This document shows positions 8,279 through 15,408 of a stretch of 50,541 bases of DNA, in pieces. The position numbers were made by a program, and so were the translations under genes. How positions within the stretch are numbered: the stretch's first letter is position 1; each line of letters opens with the position of its first letter. Origin of the DNA: Thermovirgaceae bacterium (GTDB lineage Bacteria; Synergistota; Synergistia; Synergistales; Thermovirgaceae); contig JAUSOU010000055.1 of assembly GCA_030656095.1 (NCBI GenBank), positions 1-50,541 on the forward strand, read 5' to 3'. The notes beneath the pieces were generated by a model, which ran no database searches, was not told the DNA's origin, and saw only the letters and a program-made list of their open reading frames with translations.

Positions 8279-8299
8279 CCAGGCTAAAGGGGAGCCTGG
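8279..8299 (-). terminator. Hairpin directly after the RdhA-like gene
   Basis: A perfect 7-bp stem (CCAGGCT/AGCCTGG) with a 7-nt loop begins one base after the stop codon at 8300. There is no clear U-tract on the minus strand, so it may be a weak or factor-assisted terminator. Confidence 0.4.
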
Positions 8300-9361
8300 C
8301 TAACTCCACCACTCCGGAGGAGTGGGGTCAAACGGGCGGGGTGTTTCTTTTCCTCCACAACGCAGCAGTATTCTCTCAAGCACCTCTCTCCTGCCCTGCG
8401 ACTCCTCCAGCTTTTTCCAATCGAGACCTGCTGTAAATGGACACGCGCTGATGCAGACGCCGCAATCAGTTCCCATCCTGCGCCAGGCCTCATAGCACTT
8501 TTCAGCATTGAGAGGCCAGGGGTTTTCTCTCTCCGGAACAGAGTCCCCCTCGGGGATCGCCCTGCCGGGGCAGAAGCGCGCGCATCTGCCGCATATGCGG
8601 CAGAAACATCTGACGGCAACGGATGCAAGATCCTGTTCATCCGGGACCAGCGGCATATCGGTCGTGACGGCTGAAAGCCGTATGCAGGGGCCGAACTTTC
8701 TGTGGATCACAAGGCCGCTTCTGCCGAACACACCAAGCCCCGCCGCCACCGCCGCCCGCGAGGCGACGAGCAGGTAGTTGCCGTCGGTGTGAGCCCTGGC
8801 TTGATACCCCATCTCCCTGATCACGCAGGCTGAGGCAATTGCCGTTATCCCCGCCTTGAGATAGCCGCGGGCGGTCTCCATCATCTCCGGAGCCAGCGGA
8901 CCCTTGTGGATCATCCGGGGATCCATGGCGACAACGACAACCAGTACGTTGGGGAGATCTTCCGTTACGGGTTGGCCGAATGTCTCTTCGTGTCTGCCCC
9001 TTTGGGAATAGTATATTCCAGGGTTCATCCGGGCCACCCCGACGTCGTCGGCACCAAGGTATCCGGCAAGCCCCTTGGCCCACCGGGTGAGAACTCCTGC
9101 ATCGGATACGCTGGGCCTTGTTGAGGGCATTCCTTCGGCTAGCGGCCGGAGATCGGAAAGCATTCTGAACAGTCCATCCGTTACGGGGGAACCAAGAGGG
9201 GTGTAGGTGGGAGTCTCCTGCGAGCCGAGATCTGGGAGAGAACGCAGAAAATCGTCCTGCTCCGTTTTTTCCGGATGGCTTTCGTAATATTGCCTGAATG
9301 GTTCGGACCCTTTATTCAGTGCCATCCTGGCAAACATGGTGTCGCGTTCATCGACAGGCAT
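8300..9361 (-). CDS. Cytosolic reductive-dehalogenase/QueG-like corrinoid Fe-S protein
   Basis: 353 aa, with no Tat or Sec signal. The corrinoid-binding type segment (AAVAAGLGVFGRSGLVIHRKF, then SAVTTDMPLVPD at about 210-245) is typical of the RdhA/QueG superfamily. Two [4Fe-4S] sites follow: CRICGRCARFCP (about 258) and a later CYEAWRRMG..CGVCISACP (about 295-315). The N-terminus is longer than in QueG and looks more like respiratory RdhA proteins without the signal peptide. Substrate unknown: tRNA epoxyqueuosine reduction is less likely because QueG's C-terminal HEAT-like part is missing. ATG with GGGGGT upstream; only 13 bp separate it from the exchanger gene, suggesting co-transcription. 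Confidence 0.75.
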   Translation of the reverse strand: MPVDERDTMFARMALNKGSEPFRQYYESHPEKTEQDDFLRSLPDLGSQETPTYTPLGSPVTDGLFRMLSDLRPLAEGMPSTRPSVSDAGVLTRWAKGLAGYLGADDVGVARMNPGIYYSQRGRHEETFGQPVTEDLPNVLVVVVAMDPRMIHKGPLAPEMMETARGYLKAGITAIASACVIREMGYQARAHTDGNYLLVASRAAVAAGLGVFGRSGLVIHRKFGPCIRLSAVTTDMPLVPDEQDLASVAVRCFCRICGRCARFCPGRAIPEGDSVPERENPWPLNAEKCYEAWRRMGTDCGVCISACPFTAGLDWKKLEESQGRREVLERILLRCGGKETPRPFDPTPPEWWS

Positions 9362-9374
9362 GGCTTACACCCCC

Positions 9375-10535
9375 TTAGGAAAGAGCGTTCATTATAAGTT
9401 TTGTAAAAAGGACCATGCAGAATATCGCCACCGGATAAGTTGCTCCATAACCGGCGGAACACTCGTCGCACCCGGTGGATTCTATCGCCGCACCCAGTCC
9501 CGGTGTGCTTGTCATGGCACCGGGGATGGCGCCGGCCAGGAGAACCCAGTTAAGACGGAAAACCACCCTGCCAAGGACCAGACCAACTAAAAGGGAAACG
9601 ATGGCCGACACCATCCCTATGCCCACCAGGGCAACTCCGTGCCTGGCAAGGATACCCGATATATCGGGTCCTGCCATAATGCCCATCACCGCCAGGAAAT
9701 ACGCAAGGGATATGGACCGGAGCGCCGAAAGAACCTTGCTGTCCAACCTCATCGGGAAGGGCCCGATATGTCCCCTTGCCCCCAGGAAAAGGGCAAAGAG
9801 AAGGGTCCCACCCGTGCTTCCCAGAGAGAAGTTGCCCACCCAGGGGATCGGAACGGAGATGGACCCGAAAAGGATCCCCCCGATCATGCATAGAACAAAA
9901 GAAATTAGCGTAAATGGAGCCGAAGGGTTCGTGGAGTCTTCTCCAGATATGCTGCCGTGGATGGTTTCCAGAAGTTCCAGACGCTCTTTCGAGATGTCGA
10001 TCTTCATCAGGGCCGGGATGATCTGTACAAACAGGACAACCGAGATAACCCCAAAGGGGTACGCGATCGTATAACCTATGGTTACGAGGGCATTCCCCCC
10101 CGTTGCTTCAAGGGCGGCTCCAAGCCCCGGCGAACTGGTAAGAGCTCCGGTGTAGGTACCGCCGACAAGAAGCGGCTCTACCGAACCCGCGAAGAGCAGG
10201 GCCATCCAATATGTAGCCAGTGCGCCGGCTCCGGTAACGGCCACAGCCAGAAGAATAAACCGGTACCCGTAACGCCTGACGATACCAACGATCCCTCTGG
10301 ACGAGAGAAGCCCCACCGCGGTGACAAAGATCAGCAGGTTCCAGATAAAGAAGTCCTTCGGGACGGAAACTCCCATCCATCCAATTAGCAGGCCGGTGAA
10401 CAGAGTTCCTGAAGTTCCCAACCCTACTCCGCGTATCTTTATGTTTCCGATCAGGATCCCTGAAGCCACAGCAAGACTCAGCGAAAAAACGGGGTTCGCC
10501 ATCAGAGTTTTAATAAAAGGCAGCAGGCTGATCAT
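9375..10535 (-). CDS. AspT/YidE-family exchanger, membrane protein
   Basis: 386 aa with about 10 hydrophobic segments. It carries the internal duplication of the Asp-Al exchanger domain family: TYTGALTSSPGLGAALEATG at about residue 130 and GAIPGAMTSTPGLGAAIEST at about residue 340. The TrkA-C domains found between the halves in YidE/YbjL are absent, as in AspT-like short members. In AspT this fold exchanges aspartate for alanine; the substrate here is unknown, but a carboxylate or amino acid fits the fermentative context. It shares an operon with the RdhA-like gene and lies just downstream of a MITE. Confidence 0.8.
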   Translation of the reverse strand: MISLLPFIKTLMANPVFSLSLAVASGILIGNIKIRGVGLGTSGTLFTGLLIGWMGVSVPKDFFIWNLLIFVTAVGLLSSRGIVGIVRRYGYRFILLAVAVTGAGALATYWMALLFAGSVEPLLVGGTYTGALTSSPGLGAALEATGGNALVTIGYTIAYPFGVISVVLFVQIIPALMKIDISKERLELLETIHGSISGEDSTNPSAPFTLISFVLCMIGGILFGSISVPIPWVGNFSLGSTGGTLLFALFLGARGHIGPFPMRLDSKVLSALRSISLAYFLAVMGIMAGPDISGILARHGVALVGIGMVSAIVSLLVGLVLGRVVFRLNWVLLAGAIPGAMTSTPGLGAAIESTGCDECSAGYGATYPVAIFCMVLFTKLIMNALS

Positions 10536-10638
10536 TGAATCCTCATCCTCCGAATATGGTCTTCAGAAATTGCGTTGGCCAACTCCCCCGAGAGAAAATC
10601 TTTGCCTGATTTTTTTTAAGAATAACAGTCCAGCTAAA

Positions 10639-10780
10639 GAGTCTGTTGCATAATTGCTCTATGCGCATACCTTCAGTTACCTCACTAACAAAGATCGCAC
10701 TGCAGGGTCCATCTTTTACGCATTGAGAGTATACTTTTAGTACACCACATGTGTTGAAAATGGTATTACGCAACAGACTC
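10639..10780. mobile_element. MITE, 142 bp, with 16-bp terminal inverted repeats
   Basis: The left end GAGTCTGTTGCATAAT and the inverted right end GAGTCTGTTGCGTAAT match at 15 of 16 bases. TAAA flanks the element directly on both sides (10635-10638 and 10781-10784), consistent with a 4-bp target duplication. The inside has no transposase. It lies between the SYLF gene's stop and the exchanger gene. The parent IS family is not assigned. Confidence 0.75.
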
Positions 10781-10792
10781 TAAAGACCTCGC

Positions 10793-11512
10793 TTATTTCC
10801 CGGATTTTTTGACCAGATTATTAAGCACAGACAGTAGAGGCTGGATCTGGCCTGCGGACGCCCGCTTGTTGAGGATATCACGCGGATTGTAGCGCGAGCC
10901 CCAATACGACGAATTGGCATCATCGTCGGAACTCATCAGCGCACCGCTGAGCGAGAGTCCGGCAAAAAGCCCTTTGCTCATGGAGTAGCTGTATATTGAC
11001 GCCTTTAGATTTATGTCCGTAGCGGCTCCTGCACTTCTCCCCACCGGACCGGCGGCTATATCAATATCCGCACCCAATTTGAACTTGTCCCCGTAAAAGC
11101 GCTCCATCCCCCTGTCGTTTGTGATGACAAGAAGAAGCGCCGTCGACTGGATGCCTATCTGAATGCCGAAAGAAGCCCCTGTGATGTTGAGAAAGCTTGG
11201 CCCGTACCATTTACCGCTTGCCGGGTCGTGCCGGAGAATAAGACCCTCTCCGTATGCCCCGCCTATTCCAAAGGCAGCCTTGATATATTTGGGGATAATG
11301 ACGACCCCCTTTGCTGATTTGACGAGATCCGCCATTGTTTCTACATCATCCTGGGACGACATATCTCTGATGACCCCGACTGATTGCGTGATCCTCTCAT
11401 TGGGAGTGGCGGAAAAAGCTGGAAGAGCCGACAATATCAGCACAAACAATAGCAACGGAACAACAATTACCTTTGTCCCATGCGATCTTCTCACGGAAAA
11501 CATCTCCTTCAC
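10793..11512 (-). CDS. SYLF-domain (Ysc84-type) exported lipid-binding-like protein
   Basis: 239 aa from a GTG at 11512 (AGAGGAA upstream). Signal peptide about 12-35 (ends AFSA). The rest matches the SYLF/Ysc84 family: AKGVVIIPKYIKAAFGIGGAYGEG, the ASFGIQIGIQSTALLLVITN strand, then ADIDIAAGPVG and SIYSYSMSKGLFAGLSLSGA. In eukaryotes SYLF domains bind phosphoinositides; the bacterial role is not settled. An envelope location is expected. The gene ends only 12 bp before the MITE. Confidence 0.85.
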   Translation of the reverse strand: MKEMFSVRRSHGTKVIVVPLLLFVLILSALPAFSATPNERITQSVGVIRDMSSQDDVETMADLVKSAKGVVIIPKYIKAAFGIGGAYGEGLILRHDPASGKWYGPSFLNITGASFGIQIGIQSTALLLVITNDRGMERFYGDKFKLGADIDIAAGPVGRSAGAATDINLKASIYSYSMSKGLFAGLSLSGALMSSDDDANSSYWGSRYNPRDILNKRASAGQIQPLLSVLNNLVKKSGK

Positions 11513-11618
11513 TGAAGTCTATTCCTCTGATAAGATTATACACTAACGCATGCAAGACACCTTAATAGTAACGAATTTGCCATGGATCGAAAATCAACCC
11601 TGAATGGAGTGACAGATA

Positions 11619-12572
11619 TTGAAGGCTTACGAGATCGCATCAGTCTGTATCGTAGGATCCGGGACTATGGGATCCTCTATCGCTCTTAGTTTCGCGAAGA
11701 TCGGTATTGACGTCGACCTGTACGATATATCGGATCAGGCTTTGGAAAGAGGTTTTTTGCTCATCCATGCCGCGCTTGATACGCTTGTTGAAAACGGGCT
11801 CACCGGCAGGGCGGGCGTTCCGGCCATACTAGCCAGGATAAGGAGGGCGACCGATCTCGGCGCGTCGGCGGCAGATACTGCTTTTGTTATCGAATGCGCC
11901 CCTGAGAACCTTGAGATAAAACATCGGGTCTTCCGGCAGCTGGAGGCTCATTTTCCGAAGGAGACGGTTTTTGCATCGAACACATCCAGTCTAAGTCCGA
12001 CGAAGATAGCCTCGGCACTTTCAGAGAAGGGCAGGTTCATCGCGGCCAATTTCTGGAACCCCGCGCACCTGCTCCCGCTCGTCGAGATAATGCCGGGAGA
12101 GGAAACTTCGGAGGAGACTGTTCAGTTCACCAGAGAAATAATGGAAAGGATCGGGAAGGAGCCCGTCGTGCTGTCGAGAGAGACCCCGGGCTATATAGGC
12201 AACAGGCTGCAGTTTGCTCTCCTGCGCGAAGCCCTTTACCTTGTCGATTCGGGCATAGCCACAAAAGAAGATGTCGACAGGGCCGTCAGGTACGGAATAG
12301 GCAGAAGGCTAGGCGACACCGGACCGCTCGAAACCGCTGATCTCGGGGGCACCCACGTCTTTGCGGCCATCTGTGAATCGCTCTTCAAAGAACTTTGCAA
12401 CAGCACAGAGGTCTCCCCTGCGCTGCTTGATGCCGCCAGGAGAGGCGACCTTGGCTATTCCACGGGCAAGGGTCTTTACGAATGGACACCGGAAAAACTC
12501 GAGAAGATTCAGAAAAACAGGCAGGAAACATTGATAGAATGGCTTAGAAAAGACCAGGAGCGGGGAAAATAA
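11619..12572 (+). CDS. 3-hydroxyacyl-CoA dehydrogenase family protein with atypical active site
   Basis: 317 aa from a TTG start with GGAGTG upstream. The N-terminal NAD-binding Rossmann motif GSGTMG is at about residues 13-18; the C-terminal helical domain includes ETPGYIGNRLQFALLREAL (about 190). In hydroxybutyryl-CoA dehydrogenases the catalytic His lies in an HFFNP motif; here the matching segment reads ANFWNPAHLLPLVEI, with Asn in place of His. The segment otherwise looks more like the lambda-crystallin/L-gulonate dehydrogenase branch (NPPHLLPLVEI). It may act on a different hydroxy acid or be impaired. It is divergent from the SYLF gene and is not part of the hbd operon at 26902. Confidence 0.75.
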   Translation: MKAYEIASVCIVGSGTMGSSIALSFAKIGIDVDLYDISDQALERGFLLIHAALDTLVENGLTGRAGVPAILARIRRATDLGASAADTAFVIECAPENLEIKHRVFRQLEAHFPKETVFASNTSSLSPTKIASALSEKGRFIAANFWNPAHLLPLVEIMPGEETSEETVQFTREIMERIGKEPVVLSRETPGYIGNRLQFALLREALYLVDSGIATKEDVDRAVRYGIGRRLGDTGPLETADLGGTHVFAAICESLFKELCNSTEVSPALLDAARRGDLGYSTGKGLYEWTPEKLEKIQKNRQETLIEWLRKDQERGK

Positions 12573-12621
12573 CCAGGCTTGAACCAATGCCGGGATATGA
12601 TCTACCCCTTGCAGGCCCGGT

Positions 12622-13500
12622 TCAGCAATCCTGAAAAAAATCCTTGTCAGGTATGCCTGATTCACAAGGGACTCCGGTCTGGCAAAGCCCGCATCCAAGC
12701 CCTTCGAAACCGAACTGATCCCTGATAAAATCCGTCAGAACTGGCCTGAGATAAGCGGCACATCTTTTCTTATCATGCCTCTTTTCGGATATCGCCCCGG
12801 CCGGACAACGCTGGATACATACTCCGCATTTGCCATTTTCAAGAAAGGGGCAGTATTCGTGCCAGGATTCATAAGGACGCGCCGTGGGATCTATCTGGAG
12901 CCGGACAACGGCCGATCCAAGGCGCACTGCCTTACCAACAGGAGTAATGAGACCATCGCAAAGGCCGAATGTGCCAAGTCCGGCAGAATGGGCAATATGA
13001 CGCTCAGACCACGTTGATACGTAAACCCCGGTAGTCTTGTCGAAGCGTTTCCACAGCGGGGACAGAGCAGGAGAAACAGCCTCATATCCGGCCTCTTTCA
13101 GAGAAGTTTCGAGGTGTTTCTTCAACGCCTCGTTAAACTTTTCACCGAAAGTCCTGGATCTGGCCCAGCGTTCGGAAGGTGTTTTGCTGCTTTCTCTGTT
13201 GTCTTTTTTCGTCAGGCAGGTTTGCGGCAGAGCCCAGCTTATAACAGACAGATCCGCTGCTTCAAAGGCTGAGGAAGGGAAAGACAGCCGGAAAATTTCC
13301 CCGGGAGTCCAATGAACAGGACCAACTGCTTTCTTGAATGCTTCAAATATCGGGTCGTCCCCGGAAGCGAATCCGACAAGAGGTTCGCCCCATGCCGGTT
13401 CTTCACCAAAAGGGCCTCCAAGCCTGTTTGAGATACTGTCGGTTACAAACGCCTTGATCAGGCTGCTGATCCATTGTCCGGCATTATCCGGTCCAGGCAT
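12622..13500 (-). CDS. QueG-like Fe-S protein with divergent second cluster
   Basis: 292 aa from the ATG at 13500, with GGAGGA seven bases upstream; its start overlaps the preceding gene's stop (TGATG). A segment HSAGLGTFGLCDGLITP (about 175) is the corrinoid-domain signature of QueG/RdhA relatives. The first Fe-S site is regular (CGVCIQRCPAGAIS plus a later C). The second is unusual: CGLCQTGVPCES instead of CxxCxxxCP. The substrate is unknown. It is the third gene of an aminotransferase/GIY-YIG/QueG-like operon, convergent with the dehydrogenase at 11619. Confidence 0.7.
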   Translation of the reverse strand: MPGPDNAGQWISSLIKAFVTDSISNRLGGPFGEEPAWGEPLVGFASGDDPIFEAFKKAVGPVHWTPGEIFRLSFPSSAFEAADLSVISWALPQTCLTKKDNRESSKTPSERWARSRTFGEKFNEALKKHLETSLKEAGYEAVSPALSPLWKRFDKTTGVYVSTWSERHIAHSAGLGTFGLCDGLITPVGKAVRLGSAVVRLQIDPTARPYESWHEYCPFLENGKCGVCIQRCPAGAISEKRHDKKRCAAYLRPVLTDFIRDQFGFEGLGCGLCQTGVPCESGIPDKDFFQDC

Positions 13501-13859
13501 CAAAAACGTCCTCCGGGGAACAATATTTTTAAACGCTGCTTTGGTTCCCGTTCACTGTCCGGTTCCTGAGCTTTTCTTTCGGTTCCCTCCAGGAACGTCC
13601 GTTTGGCAACCCTGCCCTGTCTCTTTGTCTTGATCTCTATAACCTGCGCCTCGGCGCGCGTAAACCGGCATTCTGTTGAGAATTCTAAAACCACAGGCCT
13701 CCTTGAAGCCGTGTAGCGGGAACCCTTGCCCTCGTTGTGCTGTCTCAGCCGTTTTTGGAGGTCAAGGGCGATCCCACAGTAATATGATCCGTCTGAGCAT
13801 CTTGCAAGGTAGACGCAGTAAAGGCCCCCGTTATTTGAATCGCGACAGGGTTCGGCCAA
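13500..13859 (-). CDS. GIY-YIG nuclease-family protein
   Basis: 119 aa from a TTG start that overlaps the end of the aminotransferase gene by 29 bp. The GIY-YIG core is clear: YCVYLARCSDGSYYCGIA at about residues 14-31, LQKRLRQHNEGKGSRYTASR, then the Glu-bearing VIEIKTKRQG. The size matches the short YhbQ/UPF0213 type, with about 25 extra residues rich in Glu, Lys and Arg. Small stand-alone members are suspected DNA repair or processing nucleases but are mostly uncharacterised. Confidence 0.8.
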   Translation of the reverse strand: MAEPCRDSNNGGLYCVYLARCSDGSYYCGIALDLQKRLRQHNEGKGSRYTASRRPVVLEFSTECRFTRAEAQVIEIKTKRQGRVAKRTFLEGTERKAQEPDSEREPKQRLKILFPGGRF

Positions 13860-14946
13860 CTCTGATTAGCCCCTCTTCCAGGCGGGGCTTGTCAACCCCG
13901 AAGTTCATCCTGAGATGATTCTCGATACCGAAGCAGCTTCCCGGTATTACGAAAACGCTGTTGTTCTTGACCATGTCCATCACGAGATCCCAGGAAGAGA
14001 CCGAAAGATCGTACTTCACGAAGGCAAAGCACCCAGCCTGAGGCGAAGTGAAGGAAAGAACATCCTTGTGGCTGTTCACCCATTCGGTGAAGGTAGCCAG
14101 GTTCTGGCGCACGATCCCCCTGTTTCTTGCAAATATCTTCTTTCGCATCTCCGGCTCAAGGGCTTTGGTCGCAAGAAAATCGCTGAATGTCGTCACTGTC
14201 GTAGAGAGGAAATCATGATAGAACCAGGACATCTCCGCGATCTCGCGTGGGCCGGCCACCCAACCGATCCTCAGGCCTGGGAGGCCAAATGACTTTGAAA
14301 GGCCGCTTATGACTATGACTTTGTCGTACATACCCCAGAAGCTCGGGGTCTCTGCGTCTCCCTGCTCTGCCCCCCTGTAGACCTCGTCGGAGAGAACGTA
14401 GGCTCCAACGGAGGCTGCGACATCCACTACCTCCTGCATCTGCTTTTTGCTAAGGACGGTGCCAGTCGGGTTATTGGGGTTACAGACGCATATTAGTTTC
14501 GTCTTCGGCGTAACAGCCTTCTTCAGGCTCTCTACATCAAGCGCCCATCCATTTCCGGGATCCAGGTTGAAGTTGCGGACAACACCCCCGTTGGATTCGA
14601 CAACGTGAGAAAGGAGCATGAAGTTGGGGATCATGAAGGCCACTTCATCGCCGGGCTCGATGAGACCCCACGCCATGATGTAGAGCGCTTCGGCGGACCC
14701 GTTCGTCATGAATACACTTGAGGGGTCCATTCCCTCATAGAATGAAGCCACAGCCTCCCTGAGATGCTTCGTTCCAGCGGTATGCACATACTTGAGGTGC
14801 AGGTTGCTGTAGACATCCTCCATCTCCTGCGGGGTAAGTATCTCCCGGATGAACATAGGGTATATCCCCGAAGCGCTAAGATCGTATTCGACCTCGTTCT
14901 GGAACCTTGCAAGCGTCCTCTCAAGCTTGAACTCATCGATCTTCAT
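13831..14946 (-). CDS. PLP-dependent class I/II aminotransferase
   Basis: 371 aa from an ATG with GGAGG upstream. Fold-type I aminotransferase features: NPNNPTGTV (about 155), SDEVYRG, the PLP-lysine motif SGLSKSFGLPGLRIGW (about 215-230) and a C-terminal RMNFG Arg region. The substrate is not deducible; it groups by look with the aspartate/alanine-type enzymes used in amino-acid fermentation. It heads an operon with the GIY-YIG and QueG-like genes and is divergent from the cysteine-rich protein gene. Confidence 0.85.
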   Translation of the reverse strand: MKIDEFKLERTLARFQNEVEYDLSASGIYPMFIREILTPQEMEDVYSNLHLKYVHTAGTKHLREAVASFYEGMDPSSVFMTNGSAEALYIMAWGLIEPGDEVAFMIPNFMLLSHVVESNGGVVRNFNLDPGNGWALDVESLKKAVTPKTKLICVCNPNNPTGTVLSKKQMQEVVDVAASVGAYVLSDEVYRGAEQGDAETPSFWGMYDKVIVISGLSKSFGLPGLRIGWVAGPREIAEMSWFYHDFLSTTVTTFSDFLATKALEPEMRKKIFARNRGIVRQNLATFTEWVNSHKDVLSFTSPQAGCFAFVKYDLSVSSWDLVMDMVKNNSVFVIPGSCFGIENHLRMNFGVDKPRLEEGLIRVGRTLSRFK

Positions 14947-15029
14947 GAGCGGCCTCCATGTTGGAAAAGTAATAAAATCATGCCTTCATTCTACCGCACC
15001 GCCTTCCAAAAGGACAATCTGACGGTTTT

Positions 15030-15057
15030 TTGACAAAAATACCATCGCGGGTATAAT
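15030..15057 (+). promoter_or_regulatory. Consensus sigma-70 promoter of the Cys-rich protein
   Basis: TTGACA (15030-15035), a 16-nt spacer and TATAAT (15052-15057): both boxes are full consensus. The ORF begins 33 bp beyond the -10 box. Confidence 0.85.
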
Positions 15058-15090
15058 ATAAATAATAATTTCCCGAAAGGAGAATATCGA

Positions 15091-15222
15091 ATGGGATGCT
15101 GCTGCAATAAACCCAAGGAACCCAAAGAACAGAAACCCCAGGATAGCTGCTGCACCAGCAAGGAAAAGCCGGAAGAAAAAGAAAAGACCTGCGACGATTC
15201 CTCTTGCAAAGACGATAAATAG
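15091..15222 (+). CDS. 43-aa cysteine- and lysine-rich small protein
   Basis: Starts MGCCCNKPKE and ends CKDDK. It has 7 Cys in 43 residues, arranged CCC near the start, CC in the middle and two single Cys near the end, separated by Lys/Glu/Pro-rich spacers. It has a full-consensus promoter, an AAAGGAG Shine-Dalgarno eight bases before the ATG and a strong terminator 13 bp after the stop, so it is very probably a real, highly expressed monocistronic gene. No family was recognised. Metal or Fe-S binding, metallothionein-like, is a guess from composition. Confidence 0.75.
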   Translation: MGCCCNKPKEPKEQKPQDSCCTSKEKPEEKEKTCDDSSCKDDK

Positions 15223-15235
15223 CTCACCTTCACCG

Positions 15236-15269
15236 AAAAGAGCAGCCCTATATATAGGGCTGCTCTTTT
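15236..15269 (+). terminator. Strong rho-independent terminator
   Basis: A perfect 15-bp stem (AAAAGAGCAGCCCTA and its complement) with a TATA loop, ending in TTTT. The A-rich left arm makes it usable in both directions. Confidence 0.9.
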
Positions 15270-15408
15270 ATTGTCATCATGCCTCCAGGACCAGAGAAAC
15301 CGGGAAAAATCACCGCCTCTTACTGCTTCAATAGCTGGCGCCAGTTTAATGGAAAACCGCTGAGGTATTTGCGGTTTGGGTGTATTATTCGCTTGATATT
15401 CAAGATGG

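Noticed and set aside
10543-10773. 76-aa minus-strand ORF
   Set aside because: It lies mostly inside the MITE and has no protein-like features.
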